DNA from: an uncultured bacterium
GTDB taxonomy: Bacteria > Verrucomicrobiota > Kiritimatiellia > PWTM01
Direction: 5' to 3'
Length of the DNA stretch: 35,422 nucleotides
Assembly (NCBI GenBank): GCA_937935255.1
Contig: CALGXT010000049.1
Coordinates: forward strand, 1 to 35,422
A program made the position numbers and the translations under genes. Below the pieces are notes generated by a model. The model searched no databases. It was not told the DNA's origin and saw only the letters and a list, made by a program, of their open reading frames with translations. This document shows, piece by piece, positions 16,279 to 25,554 of the stretch. Position 1 is the stretch's first letter. The number at the start of each line of letters is the position of its first letter.

Positions 16279-16713
16279 ATGAAGACCAGCATACCGAAAG
16301 CGGACGAAATCGCGCGGGCGTGGCACCTGGTGGACGCCGCTGATCGTCCGGTGGGCCGCCTCGCGGCGGAGCTGGCCGCGATACTGCGCGGCAAGCACAA
16401 ACCGGATTATACGCCCCACATGGATATGGGCGATTTCGTCGTCGTGATCAACGCGCGCAAGGCGAAGCTCACCGGCGCGAAAGAAACGCAAAAAATCTAC
16501 AAGGATTTCAGCGGCTATCCCAGCGGCCTGAAACTGCACACCGCCGCCGAGATTCGCCGCAAGCATCCCGAACGCCTGATTCAGCAAGCGGTCCGCGGTA
16601 TGCTGCCCAAGAATCACCTGGCCCGGCAGCAGATCCGGCGCCTGAAAATTTACCCCGACGCCGAGCACCCCCACGAGGCCCAGCGGCCCCAGGCGTTGAA
16701 CATCGGCGCATGA
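16279..16713 (+). CDS. rplM: 50S ribosomal protein L13
   Basis: A 144-residue large-subunit protein. MKTSIPKADEIARAWHLVDA matches the usual L13 start, followed by DRPVGRLAAELAAILRGKHK, HMDMGDFVVVINARKAKLTG and HPERLIQQAVRGMLPKNHLA. I chose the ATG at 16279 because the family starts there (E. coli L13 is 142 residues) and GAAGGA lies upstream at 16260. The in-frame ATG at 16249 would add ten acidic residues. It is followed after 19 bp by rpsI, the universal pair. Confidence 0.97.
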   Translation: MKTSIPKADEIARAWHLVDAADRPVGRLAAELAAILRGKHKPDYTPHMDMGDFVVVINARKAKLTGAKETQKIYKDFSGYPSGLKLHTAAEIRRKHPERLIQQAVRGMLPKNHLARQQIRRLKIYPDAEHPHEAQRPQALNIGA

Positions 16714-16732
16714 CGCGCAGGAGGACGAAATC

Positions 16733-17134
16733 GTGACCGAAGCGACGGCAACGGAATTTGCGGCGACCGGACGGCGAAAGACCTCGGTGGCCCGCGTGCG
16801 GCTGGCCCCGGGAACGGGCAAGGCCGAGATCAACGGCGTGGAATTCGAGCGCTACTTCCCCACGGAATCGCTGCGCCGGTTCATCGGGCAGCCTTTGCAG
16901 ACCGTGGAAGCGCAGGCGAAATACGACATTTTCGCCACCGTTTCGGGCGGCGGCATCGCCGGCCAGGCCGGCGCGCTGCGCCACGGCATCGCGCGGGCGC
17001 TCGTGCTCGCGGACCCCGCCTGGCGCGCCGCGCTCAAGACCGGCGGCTTTTTGACGCGCGATCCGCGCATGAAGGAACGCAAAAAATCCGGCCAGCCCGG
17101 CGCGCGGAAACGGTTCCAGTTCTCGAAGCGCTGA
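16733..17134 (+). CDS. rpsI: 30S ribosomal protein S9
   Basis: A 133-residue small-subunit protein starting at GTG 16733, with AGGAGG at 16719-16724 fixing the start. Family landmarks are GRRKTSVARVRLAPGTGKAE, GGGIAGQAGALRHGIARAL, FLTRDPRMKERKKSGQPGAR and the basic tail RFQFSKR, which reaches the ribosomal P site. It is co-transcribed with rplM. A hairpin terminator follows. Confidence 0.97.
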   Translation: MTEATATEFAATGRRKTSVARVRLAPGTGKAEINGVEFERYFPTESLRRFIGQPLQTVEAQAKYDIFATVSGGGIAGQAGALRHGIARALVLADPAWRAALKTGGFLTRDPRMKERKKSGQPGARKRFQFSKR

Positions 17135-17160
17135 TTCGATTTCCAGGGACCCTTTCTCGC

Positions 17161-17200
17161 AGGCCCCGGGTGTTTCGCCGACATTCGGGGCCTTGCTTTT
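17161..17200 (+). terminator. Terminator after rpsI
   Basis: An 8-bp GC-rich perfect stem (17161-17168 with 17186-17193) with a 17-nt loop, followed by TTGCTTTT. No separate promoter for argJ is visible between it and 17234, so it may only partly stop transcription. Confidence 0.65.
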
Positions 17201-17233
17201 GAACCGAATCCCGACGCAGTGGAGGAATCGCCG

Positions 17234-18436
17234 ATGACATCGCATTCGCTCAAGGGCACGGAAGAGATCGTGTTGCCGACCGGCTTTCGCGCCGCCGGCG
17301 TCGCCGCCGGCATCAAACGCCCCGGCATCCGCGACATGGCGCTGATCGTGTCCGACCGGCCCGCCGTCGCCGCCGGCGTGTTCACCACCAACCAGGTGTG
17401 CGCCGCGACCGTCAAGCTCGACCGCGAACGACTGCGCGGACGCATCGGCCGCGCCATTGTCGTCAACAGCGGCAACGCCAATGCCTGCACCGGCGCGGCG
17501 GGCGTGCGCGACGCGCGGCGCATGGCCGCGCTGACGGCGGAGCGGCTCGGTCTTGACGAGCGGACCGTTTTCGTCTGTTCCACGGGGCGCATCGGCGCGC
17601 CGATGCCCATGCCCGTCATCGAAAAAGGCATTGAGCAACTCGTCGCCGCGGTTTCGCCCGAGGGCGGCAAGGACGCCTCGGAGGCCATTCTGACCACGGA
17701 CACCCGCCCGAAGCGCTGGACGGTCCGCTTCCGCGCGGGCGGCCGCGCCTGTACGCTGACCGGCATGGCCAAGGGCGCCGGCATGATCGAGCCGAAGATG
17801 GCGACCATGCTCGCTTTCCTGCTGACCGACGCCGCCGTCGCGCCGGCCGCGCTGCAGCGGGCGCTGAAGACAGCCGTGGACGGCAGCTTCAACCGGATCA
17901 CCGTGGACGGCGACCGCAGCACGAACGACACCGTCCTGCTGCTGGCCAACGGCGCGGCGGGGAACCCTCCGCTGGCTGAGGGCCGGCCCGGCTGGAGGGC
18001 GTTCGAGGCGGCGCTGGCCGAAGTCACGCTGCAACTGGCGAAAATGATCGTCCGCGACGGCGAAGGCGCCACGCGCGTCGCCGTCATCCGCGTGCGCGGC
18101 GCGCGCGACGACCGCGACGCGGATATCGCCGCGCGCTCCGTCGCCAACTCGCTGCTCGTGAAGACGGCCTGGGCCGGCGACGACGCCAACTGGGGCCGCG
18201 TGATGGACGCGCTCGGCTACAGCGCCGCGAAAGTCGTCGAGGAAAAAGTGGACCTTCGCTTCGGCCCGCACTGGGCGGTGCGGCGCGGCGCCCCCGGCCC
18301 GGCGACCGACGCGGAACTGCGGGCGGTCGTCGCGCAACCCGAATTCGAGGTCGCGATAGATTTACATCTCGGAAAAGGCGAGGCGATCGTCTATACGTGC
18401 AACATCACCGAAGAATACGTCCGAATCAACGTGTGA
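17234..18436 (+). CDS. argJ: Bifunctional ornithine acetyltransferase / N-acetylglutamate synthase
   Basis: A 400-residue enzyme that moves the acetyl group from N-acetylornithine back to glutamate in the cyclic arginine pathway. The self-cleavage site and nucleophile are clear: KGAGMIEPKMATMLAFLLTD, with Thr191 becoming the N-terminus of the beta chain. Other family motifs are GVFTTNQVCAA, VVNSGNANACTGAAG and CSTGRIGAPMPM. The ATG at 17234 is preferred over the GTG at 17219 because GGAGGA lies seven bases upstream. It is the first arg gene of the run and ends one base before argB. ArgJ can be mono- or bifunctional; a nearby ArgA-like gene suggests acetylglutamate may also be made separately. 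Confidence 0.95.
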   Translation: MTSHSLKGTEEIVLPTGFRAAGVAAGIKRPGIRDMALIVSDRPAVAAGVFTTNQVCAATVKLDRERLRGRIGRAIVVNSGNANACTGAAGVRDARRMAALTAERLGLDERTVFVCSTGRIGAPMPMPVIEKGIEQLVAAVSPEGGKDASEAILTTDTRPKRWTVRFRAGGRACTLTGMAKGAGMIEPKMATMLAFLLTDAAVAPAALQRALKTAVDGSFNRITVDGDRSTNDTVLLLANGAAGNPPLAEGRPGWRAFEAALAEVTLQLAKMIVRDGEGATRVAVIRVRGARDDRDADIAARSVANSLLVKTAWAGDDANWGRVMDALGYSAAKVVEEKVDLRFGPHWAVRRGAPGPATDAELRAVVAQPEFEVAIDLHLGKGEAIVYTCNITEEYVRINV

Positions 18437-18437
18437 C

Positions 18438-19310
18438 ATGCAAGAGGTCATCGAAAAAGCGGCGGTGCTGATCGAGGCGCTGCCTTATATCCAACGGTTC
18501 CGCAACGAGACGATCGTCGTCAAATTCGGCGGCAGCATCATGGACCAGGAGGAGGGCGTCCGCTCGATTCTGAACGACGTGGCCTTCATGGCCTGCGTCG
18601 GCCTGCGGCCCGTGATTGTGCATGGCGGCGGGAAAAACATCTCGCAGCGGATGAAGGACGCCGGTCTGAAGCCCGTGTTTCTCAAGGGGCTGCGGGTGAC
18701 CGACGAGCAGACCATCGTGATCGTGGAGCGGGTGCTCAACCAGGAAATCAATCCGCACATGGTCGAGCTGCTGGAATCGTTCGGGGCGCGCGCGCGGGGG
18801 ATCCACGGCGAAGACATCCTGCGGGTCGAACGGCACACCGAGACCGATCCGGCCACGGGCGAGCGGCTGGACTGGGGATATGTCGGCTACGTCACCGAGG
18901 TGGACACCGCGCCGATCCGGGCCTATCTGGACGCCGGCCTCACGCCGCTGCTGACGCCCTTGGGACGCGGGCCGGAGCGCAAAGTGTACAACGTCAACGC
19001 GGACGACGTCGCCTCGGCGGTCGCGCGCGCGCTCCAGGCGCGGAAGCTGGTCTTCCTCTCCGACGTGCCGGGCTTGCTGCGCGATCCGTCCGATCCCTCC
19101 ACGTTGATCTCCAGCGTGAAGGTCGGCGAGGTGGAGGAACTGATCCGGCGCGGCGTGATTTCGGGCGGCATGCTGCCCAAAATTTCGGGCGCGGTGAACG
19201 CGGTGAAGTCCGGCGTGGCGAAGACGCACATCATTGATTCCGCCATGCCGCACTCGCTCCTGCTGGAGCTCTTCACGGAAAAGGGCGTCGGCACGGAAAT
19301 TGTCGGCTGA
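18438..19310 (+). CDS. argB: Acetylglutamate kinase
   Basis: A 290-residue amino-acid kinase that phosphorylates N-acetylglutamate with ATP. It shows IVVKFGGSIM (Lys29), IVHGGGKNIS, the N-acetylglutamate-binding NVNADDVASAVARAL, VFLSDVPGLL and GVISGGMLPKISGAVNAV. The length and an N-terminal helix before the kinase fold (EVIEKAAVLIEALPYIQRF) are those of the hexameric, arginine-inhibited class, so feedback inhibition by arginine is likely. It starts one base after the argJ stop, indicating translational coupling. Confidence 0.97.
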   Translation: MQEVIEKAAVLIEALPYIQRFRNETIVVKFGGSIMDQEEGVRSILNDVAFMACVGLRPVIVHGGGKNISQRMKDAGLKPVFLKGLRVTDEQTIVIVERVLNQEINPHMVELLESFGARARGIHGEDILRVERHTETDPATGERLDWGYVGYVTEVDTAPIRAYLDAGLTPLLTPLGRGPERKVYNVNADDVASAVARALQARKLVFLSDVPGLLRDPSDPSTLISSVKVGEVEELIRRGVISGGMLPKISGAVNAVKSGVAKTHIIDSAMPHSLLLELFTEKGVGTEIVG

Positions 19311-19327
19311 CGCAAGGGAACGACGAA

Positions 19328-20524
19328 ATGACGGCCACCGAGGAAATCGTCCAACGGCACCAAACGTATGTGATGTCCACCTATGCTCCCACCCTCGCGC
19401 TCGTGCGCGGGCGGGGGGCGCGCGTGTGGGACGCGGAGGGCCGTGAATATCTCGACTTTCTCGCCGGCATCGCGGTGACCTCCATCGGCCACTGCCACCC
19501 GCGGCTGGTCGAGGCGATTCGGCGGCAGGCCGGACGGCTGATCCACGTCTCCAACATCTTTTACAACGACCTGCAGCCGCGGCTGGCCGAGGCGCTCGTC
19601 CGGCGGTCGTTCGAGGGCGGCCGCGTTTTTCTTTGCAACTCCGGCGCGGAGGCCAACGAAGGGCTGATCAAGCTGGCGCGGCTCTGGGGTTCGGCGTCGG
19701 GCCGCTACGAAGTGGTCACGATGTTCAATTCGTTCCACGGCCGGACGCTGGCGACGCTGACGGCGACCGGGCAGACGAAAGTGCAGAAGGGTTTCGAGCC
19801 GCTGCCGATCGGCTTCCGCTACGCGAAATTCAACGACCTCGAATCCGTTCGCGCCGCGATCGGTGAACGGACGGTCGCCGTGCTCGTCGAAGCCGTACAG
19901 GGCGAGGGCGGCATCATCCCCGCCCAGCCCGAATTCCTCCAGGGCCTTCGGGCGCTTTGCGACGAGCGGAATCTCTTGCTTTTGTGCGACGAAGTGCAGT
20001 GCGGCATGGGCCGCACGGGGCGGTGGTTCGGCTGGCAGCATTACGGCATCGAGCCGGACGCCTTTTCGCTGGCGAAAGGGCTGGGCGGCGGGTTCCCCAT
20101 CGGCGCCGTGGTCGCGGGTCCGCGGCTGGCCGGGCAGTTCCAGCCGGGTCATCACGCCACAACCTTCGGCGGCACGCCGCTGGCGTGCGCCGCCGCGCTG
20201 GCCGTGATCGAAACCATCGAAGCGAAAGGTCTGCTGGAAAACGCGGCGCGCGTGGGCGAGATTTTCATGGACGCCTTGCGGACGGCGCTGCGCCCGTTCC
20301 CGTTCGTGCGCGAGGTGCGGGGAAAAGGCTTGATGGTGGGCGTCGAGCTGGATCGCCCGGCGCGGCCGCTGCAGGACGAGATGATGAAGCGCGGATTGCT
20401 GGGCTTGGCGACCAACGTCAATATCCTGCGTTTTCTGCCGCCGCTGATCGTCACGGCGGCGCAGGCGCGGAAGGCGGCGCGCATCGTCAAGGCCGCCTGC
20501 GCGGCGCTGCCGGAGAATGTTTGA
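19328..20524 (+). CDS. argD: Acetylornithine aminotransferase
   Basis: A 398-residue class-III pyridoxal-phosphate aminotransferase making N-acetylornithine. It carries FLAGIAVTSIGHCHPRL, FLCNSGAEANEGLIKLAR, FNSFHGRTLATLTATGQ, the PLP-site CDEVQCGMGRTG and FSLAKGLGGGFPIGA with Lys250 as the Schiff-base lysine. The end RFLPPLIVT is also typical. It sits 17 bp after argB. The specificity (acetylornithine rather than other omega-amino acids) follows from the operon. Confidence 0.95.
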   Translation: MTATEEIVQRHQTYVMSTYAPTLALVRGRGARVWDAEGREYLDFLAGIAVTSIGHCHPRLVEAIRRQAGRLIHVSNIFYNDLQPRLAEALVRRSFEGGRVFLCNSGAEANEGLIKLARLWGSASGRYEVVTMFNSFHGRTLATLTATGQTKVQKGFEPLPIGFRYAKFNDLESVRAAIGERTVAVLVEAVQGEGGIIPAQPEFLQGLRALCDERNLLLLCDEVQCGMGRTGRWFGWQHYGIEPDAFSLAKGLGGGFPIGAVVAGPRLAGQFQPGHHATTFGGTPLACAAALAVIETIEAKGLLENAARVGEIFMDALRTALRPFPFVREVRGKGLMVGVELDRPARPLQDEMMKRGLLGLATNVNILRFLPPLIVTAAQARKAARIVKAACAALPENV

Positions 20525-20551
20525 TATGGGAAGCCAGGACGGAGGAAAACC

Positions 20552-21421
20552 ATGCGGGTGTATGTGAATGGCCGGTTGGTGAGCAAGAAGGACGCGGTGG
20601 TTTCGGTCTTCGATCACGGTCTATTGTATGGCGACGGGGTTTTCGAGGGCATTCGGGCCTACAACGGGCGCGTTTTCCTGCTCGACGAGCACCTCCGGCG
20701 GCTGTACGCCTCCGCGCGCGCCATCGCGCTGGAAATCCCGCTGACGCCGAAGAAAATGGCGGAGGCGGTTGTCGCGACCTGCAAGGCCAACCGCCTCCGC
20801 GACGGCTACATCCGGCTCGTCGTCACGCGCGGCGTCGGCTCGCTGGGATTGAATCCCTATCTGTGTAAGAATCCTCAGGTGATCTGCATCGCCGGCGCCA
20901 TCCAGCTTTACCCCAAAGAACTGTACGAGACGGGCATGGCGATCGTCACGGTCGGCACGATGCGCAATCACACCGAGGCGATCAATCCGCGCATCAAGAG
21001 CCTCAACTACCTCAACAACGTGCTGGCGAAGATCGAGGCGATCAATGCCGGCGTCATGGAATGCATTCTTTTGAATCCGCAGGGATTCGTCGCGGAGGCG
21101 TCGGGCGACAATGTCTTCATCGTGCGCGGTTCGGAATTGGTCACGCCGCCCACCTGGTGCGGCGCGCTGCGCGGCATCACGCGCGACGCCGTCCTGCGGC
21201 TGGCCCTCGAGCACGGCTACACGGCGCGCGAGGATGTGCTCACGCGCTACGATCTCTACACCGCCGACGAGGTTTTTCTGACGGGCACGGCGGCGGAAAT
21301 CATCGCCGTCACCGAGATTGACCGGCGCAAGATCGGCGAAGGCAAACCCGGACCCGTCACCCGCCGGCTCGCGGCGGCTTTTGCGGAATACGCGCGCCAT
21401 ACGGGCACGCCCATCGAATGA
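20552..21421 (+). CDS. ilvE: Branched-chain amino acid aminotransferase (class IV)
   Basis: A 289-residue fold-type IV PLP aminotransferase. SVFDHGLLYGDGVFEGIRAY, NPRIKSLNYLNNVLAK (PLP Lys149), FVAEASGDNVF and DEVFLTGTAAEI are IlvE-group signatures. It would convert branched-chain keto acids to Leu, Ile and Val; D-amino acid transaminase activity is less likely. GGAGG precedes the ATG, 27 bp after argD. Its stop overlaps the mcsA start as ATGA (21418-21421). Confidence 0.9.
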   Translation: MRVYVNGRLVSKKDAVVSVFDHGLLYGDGVFEGIRAYNGRVFLLDEHLRRLYASARAIALEIPLTPKKMAEAVVATCKANRLRDGYIRLVVTRGVGSLGLNPYLCKNPQVICIAGAIQLYPKELYETGMAIVTVGTMRNHTEAINPRIKSLNYLNNVLAKIEAINAGVMECILLNPQGFVAEASGDNVFIVRGSELVTPPTWCGALRGITRDAVLRLALEHGYTAREDVLTRYDLYTADEVFLTGTAAEIIAVTEIDRRKIGEGKPGPVTRRLAAAFAEYARHTGTPIE

Positions 21422-21936
21422 AATGCGAGATGTGCCATACGAATGAAGCGACCGTCCATCTGACGCAAGTCGTGGACGGCGCGGTCCGCAAACTGCACCT
21501 GTGCGAGTCCTGCGCCGCCGAGAGCGGCGTGGATATCCAGAATCCGATGTCCATCGCCGACCTCTTTCTCGGACTCGGCCCCGCGGCGGCGGCGGCCCGC
21601 GAGGGGGATGCGGGCGAATGCCCCCAATGCCACCTGCGCCGGTCGGACTTCAAGAAGACCGGTCGGCTCGGCTGCCCGTTCTGCTACGAATATTACCGTG
21701 ACGACCTCGCCCCGATGCTGAAGGCGATGCATCGCGGCGATCGCCACATCGGCAAGAAACCGAGCGGCGCGGAGGCGGCCTCCCGGAACGCCGCCGCGCT
21801 GGCGGAGCTGCGCCGGAAGCTGGAGGAGGCCGTCGCCGCCGAGCGCTACGAAGAGGCCGCGCGTTTCCGCGACCAAATCCGGCGACTGAGCGGCGAAGCG
21901 GACGCCGGGTCGGCGGGGAAGGCGCCCGCGCCATGA
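21418..21936 (+). CDS. mcsA: McsA-like zinc-binding activator of arginine kinase (UVR domain)
   Basis: A 172-residue protein with two pairs of CxxC zinc sites at the N-terminus (Cys 3, 6, 29, 32) and two more further on (68, 71, 86, 89), followed by a C-terminal UvrB/UvrC motif (about 130-157, LRRKLEEAVAAERYEEAARF). This is the layout of McsA, which binds and activates the McsB arginine kinase and links it to ClpC. It overlaps both neighbours by four bases (ATGA). Unlike in Bacillus, no ctsR repressor gene precedes it; ilvE does. Confidence 0.92.
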   Translation: MKCEMCHTNEATVHLTQVVDGAVRKLHLCESCAAESGVDIQNPMSIADLFLGLGPAAAAAREGDAGECPQCHLRRSDFKKTGRLGCPFCYEYYRDDLAPMLKAMHRGDRHIGKKPSGAEAASRNAAALAELRRKLEEAVAAERYEEAARFRDQIRRLSGEADAGSAGKAPAP

Positions 21937-23018
21937 CCTTGCGGGAGCTGATCGAGCGTCCGCACGCTTGGCCGGCGGAGGAGGGCGGCCCCGGCGTCGC
22001 CGTGAGCAGCCGGGTCCGTCTGGCCCGCAATCTCGCCGGCGCGGCGTTTCCCGGTTGGGCCGGCGAGGAGGAGCGGGAACGCATTTGGCGGGAACTGCGC
22101 GGCCGGCTGCTGGAACTGCCTGCGCTCGCCGACAGCGCCGCCGCCGGCAACGCGGAACTGAGCGAACAAGATCGCTTCATCCTCTTCGAACGCCACTTGA
22201 TCAGCCGCGAGCATGCGGGCAAAAGCCGCGGCAGCGGCATCGTGCTGCGCGGCGACGAACGGATCTCGATCATGGTCAACGAGGAGGACCACCTCCGCAT
22301 GCAGGCCCTCTGCCCCGGCTTGCGGTTGCGCGAGGCGTGGCAGATGGCGGACGCCGTGGACTCCCAGCTCGATGCGAAAGTGAGTTACGCGTTCGACGCG
22401 CGGTGGGGCTATCTGACCGCCTGTCCCACGAACGTCGGCACGGGCATCCGCGCCAGCGTCATGCTGCACCTGCCCGGTCTCGCGCTGATGGAAGAAATGG
22501 AGCCGGTCGTCAAGGGCGTGGCGAAACTGGGACTGGCGGTCCGAGGGGTTTGGGGCGAAGGAACGGAGGCGCACGGACACCTGTACCAGATTTCCAATCA
22601 AATGACGCTGGGCGAACGAGAGGAGGACATCGTCCGAAACCTCGAAACGATCGTCGGCGAGATCGTCGAACACGAACTGAACGCCCGGCGGCGGCTGTGG
22701 AGCCAGCGGGAGGTCGTGCTGCGCGACCACGTGGGCCGCGCGGCGGGCATTCTCACGCACGCGCACATCCTCTCTTCGCGCGAGGCGCTCGACTTGCTCT
22801 CCGCCTTGCGGCTGGGTCTGGAAATGGGTATAGTATCTCGACTGGAACGGCGGGATTTGCTGGAGCTGCTGCTGCTGACCCAGCCGGCGCACCTTCAGAT
22901 GAACGAAGGGCGGCCGTTGAGCCCGTTCGATCGGGATCGGGCGCGGGCGGAACTGGTGCGAAGGCGGCTGGGCGGCGTTTTGCGGCTCGCGGCCCGCGGG
23001 AGAAGAAAATCGCGATGA
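21933..23018 (+). CDS. mcsB: Protein-arginine kinase McsB
   Basis: A 361-residue protein of the phosphagen-kinase fold that phosphorylates arginine side chains and marks proteins for ClpC-ClpP degradation. Seen: nucleotide-binding SSRVRLARN (25-33), catalytic NEEDHLRMQ with Glu118, CPTNVGTGIRASVMLHLP with Cys164, and a C-terminal RDRARAELVRRRLGG resembling the phosphoarginine-sensing site. All key residues appear intact. Its stop overlaps the clpC start (ATGA, 23015-23018). Confidence 0.95.
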   Translation: MTLRELIERPHAWPAEEGGPGVAVSSRVRLARNLAGAAFPGWAGEEERERIWRELRGRLLELPALADSAAAGNAELSEQDRFILFERHLISREHAGKSRGSGIVLRGDERISIMVNEEDHLRMQALCPGLRLREAWQMADAVDSQLDAKVSYAFDARWGYLTACPTNVGTGIRASVMLHLPGLALMEEMEPVVKGVAKLGLAVRGVWGEGTEAHGHLYQISNQMTLGEREEDIVRNLETIVGEIVEHELNARRRLWSQREVVLRDHVGRAAGILTHAHILSSREALDLLSALRLGLEMGIVSRLERRDLLELLLLTQPAHLQMNEGRPLSPFDRDRARAELVRRRLGGVLRLAARGRRKSR

Positions 23019-25510
23019 ACAATTTTACGCCAAGAGCGCAACAGGTGCTCCAGTTGGCGCGGCAGGAAGCCGAACGGTTCAACCACGGCTATGTCGGCAC
23101 CGAGCATCTGCTGCTGGGCCTCGTGGCGCTCGGCCAGGGCGTCGCCGTCAATGTCCTGCAAAAAATGGATATTGATCTGGAGACGCTGCGCCTGGAGGTC
23201 GAAAAGGCGGTCGGGGTCGGTCCGGAAACCAAAACCATCGGAACCGTGCCCTTCACGCCGCGCGTCAAGAAAGTGCTGGCCCTGGCCGGCAGCGAGGCCC
23301 GCGCGCTGAACCACACCTATGTCGGCACCGAGCACCTGCTGCTGGGCCTCATTCGCGAGGGCGAGGGCGTGGCGGCGCGGATTCTGCGAAATCTGAACGT
23401 GGACCTGGAAAAAACCCGCGTCGCCATCATGAAGGAACTCAATCCGGACTATGAGCCGGAGGCCGCGGCGGCGGAGAGCGAGTCCGCCGGCGGCGCGAAC
23501 GCCGCGCCGGGATCCGCGGCCCAGGCGCGCAAGAGCAAGACGCCGGCCTTGAGCACCTTCGGACGCGATTTGACGGAGCTGGCGGCCAAGGACGCGCTGG
23601 ATCCCGTGATCGGGCGCGCCGCGGAAATCGAGCGGGTGATCCAGATTCTGTGCCGCCGCACCAAGAACAACCCCGTATTGCTGGGCGAGGCCGGCGTGGG
23701 CAAAACGGCCATCGTCGAGGGCCTCGCCCGCGCGATCGTCGCCGGCGATGTGCCGGACCTGCTCCGCGACAAGCGCGTCATCACCCTCGATCTCGCCCTG
23801 ATGGTCGCCGGCACGAAGTACCGCGGCCAGTTCGAGGAGCGGATCAAGGCGGTGATGGACGAAATCCGCCGCGTCAAGAACGTGATCCTGTTCATTGACG
23901 AAATGCACACGATCGTCGGCGCGGGCGGCGCCGAGGGCGCGATGGACGCCTCCAACATCATCAAGCCCGCCCTCTCCCGCGGCGAGATGCAGTGCATCGG
24001 CGCGACCACGCTCGCGGAATACCGCAAATACATCGAGAAAGACTCCGCGCTGGAACGCCGGTTCCAGACGGTCATGGTGCGCGAGCCGACCGTCGAGGAG
24101 ACGATCGAAATCCTGAAAGGACTGCGTCCGCGTTACGAGGAACACCACCACGCCCGGTTCAGCGACGACGCGCTGCGGCTCGCCGCCGAACTCTCGGCGC
24201 GCTATCTCCAGGACCGCTTCCTCCCGGACAAGGCCATTGACGTCATTGACGAGGCCGGCGCCCGCGCGCGCATCCGCGCGATGACGCGCCCGCCGGACAT
24301 CCGCGAGCTCGAGCGGCGCGCCGAGGAGGTGCGCCGGCAGAAGGAAGAGGCCATCGCGAAGCAAGATTTCGAGCACGCCGCCGCCTTCCGCGATCAGGAG
24401 CGGCAGGAGCGTGAAAAGATCGAAACGCTGATGGCGGCCTGGCGCAAATCTCGGGATGAAAACATCGTGCCCGTCGAGGGCGACGATATTCTCGCCGTGG
24501 TGGCCAAGTGGACCGGCATCCCGCTGACGCGCATGGAAGAGCAGGATATGGAACGTCTGCTCCAGATGGAGACCGAACTGGAAAAAACCGTCATCGGCCA
24601 ATCGGAAGCGGTGGCGGCGGTCTCCAAGGCGCTGCGCCGCTCGCGCGCCGACCTGAAGGACCCGCGGCGGCCGATCGGATCGTTCGCCTTCCTGGGGCCG
24701 ACGGGCGTCGGCAAAACGCTGCTGGCGCGCGCGCTCGCCGAATTCATGTTCAAGGACCCGAACGCGCTGATCCAGATTGATATGTCGGAATACATGGAGA
24801 AGTTCTCCTCCTCGCGGCTGGTCGGCTCGCCCCCGGGCTACGTCGGCTACGAGGAAGGCGGCCAGCTCACGGAGCGCGTGCGCCGCCGCCCCTACTCCAT
24901 CGTGCTCTTCGACGAGATCGAAAAGGCCCACCCCGACGTCATGCACATGCTGCTGCAGATTCTGGAGGAGGGCAAACTGACGGACAGCCTGGGGCGCACC
25001 GTCAATTTCAAGAACACGATCATCATCATGACCTCGAACCTGGGCGCCGAATTCACGCGCAACCGCGCCGGCCTCGGCTTCGGCGGCGGCAATGAGAAGG
25101 CCGACTATGCCACGCTCAAAGAGCGGATGATCGAGGAGGCCAAGCGGGTCTTCAAACCGGAGCTGATCAATCGGATTGACGAGATGGTTGTCTTCCGTCC
25201 CCTCAACAAGGACGACATCGTTCGGATTCTCGATCTGGAACTGGAGAAGGTGCGGAACCGCATGGCCGCCAAGAAGCTGGAGCTGCGGCTGACCGCCGAG
25301 GCGCGCGAGTTCCTGATCGCCAAGGGGTACGATCCGCAATACGGCGCCCGCCCGATGCGCCGCACGGTGGAGCGGTACCTCGAAGACCCGCTCGCCGAGA
25401 GCCTGCTGCGGGGCGATATCGCGGCGCCCGGTATTGTGGAGGCCCGAGTCGAGGGCGGCGGTATTCGGTTCGGACAACCGGTGGGAGCGGAGCCGCCCGC
25501 GGCCGGCTAG
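23015..25510 (+). CDS. clpC: ATP-dependent Clp protease ATPase subunit ClpC
   Basis: An 831-residue Hsp100 unfoldase. Two N-terminal repeats (about 3-66 and 78-140) each carry [14 protein letters not shown] domain 1 has GEAGVGKT (224-231) and [21 protein letters not shown] middle coiled coil carries a UVR-like [15 protein letters not shown] (about 450-465), the McsA-interaction type. AAA domain 2 has GPTGVGKT (about 560) and [21 protein letters not shown] supplies the LGF loop that docks on ClpP. The start at 23015 matches the family N-terminus [20 protein letters not shown]; a frame open upstream within mcsB is not coding. clpP is not in the window. Confidence 0.97.
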   Translation: MNNFTPRAQQVLQLARQEAERFNHGYVGTEHLLLGLVALGQGVAVNVLQKMDIDLETLRLEVEKAVGVGPETKTIGTVPFTPRVKKVLALAGSEARALNHTYVGTEHLLLGLIREGEGVAARILRNLNVDLEKTRVAIMKELNPDYEPEAAAAESESAGGANAAPGSAAQARKSKTPALSTFGRDLTELAAKDALDPVIGRAAEIERVIQILCRRTKNNPVLLGEAGVGKTAIVEGLARAIVAGDVPDLLRDKRVITLDLALMVAGTKYRGQFEERIKAVMDEIRRVKNVILFIDEMHTIVGAGGAEGAMDASNIIKPALSRGEMQCIGATTLAEYRKYIEKDSALERRFQTVMVREPTVEETIEILKGLRPRYEEHHHARFSDDALRLAAELSARYLQDRFLPDKAIDVIDEAGARARIRAMTRPPDIRELERRAEEVRRQKEEAIAKQDFEHAAAFRDQERQEREKIETLMAAWRKSRDENIVPVEGDDILAVVAKWTGIPLTRMEEQDMERLLQMETELEKTVIGQSEAVAAVSKALRRSRADLKDPRRPIGSFAFLGPTGVGKTLLARALAEFMFKDPNALIQIDMSEYMEKFSSSRLVGSPPGYVGYEEGGQLTERVRRRPYSIVLFDEIEKAHPDVMHMLLQILEEGKLTDSLGRTVNFKNTIIIMTSNLGAEFTRNRAGLGFGGGNEKADYATLKERMIEEAKRVFKPELINRIDEMVVFRPLNKDDIVRILDLELEKVRNRMAAKKLELRLTAEAREFLIAKGYDPQYGARPMRRTVERYLEDPLAESLLRGDIAAPGIVEARVEGGGIRFGQPVGAEPPAAG

Positions 25511-25554
25511 CCGCCGGCGGGTCCTCCGCGCGGATCGTGCCGGGAGCGCTCGAT

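Noticed and set aside
21968-23014. Upstream extension of clpC within mcsB
   Set aside because: ClpC proteins begin exactly at the ATG at 23015, and the extension is an out-of-frame reading of mcsB.
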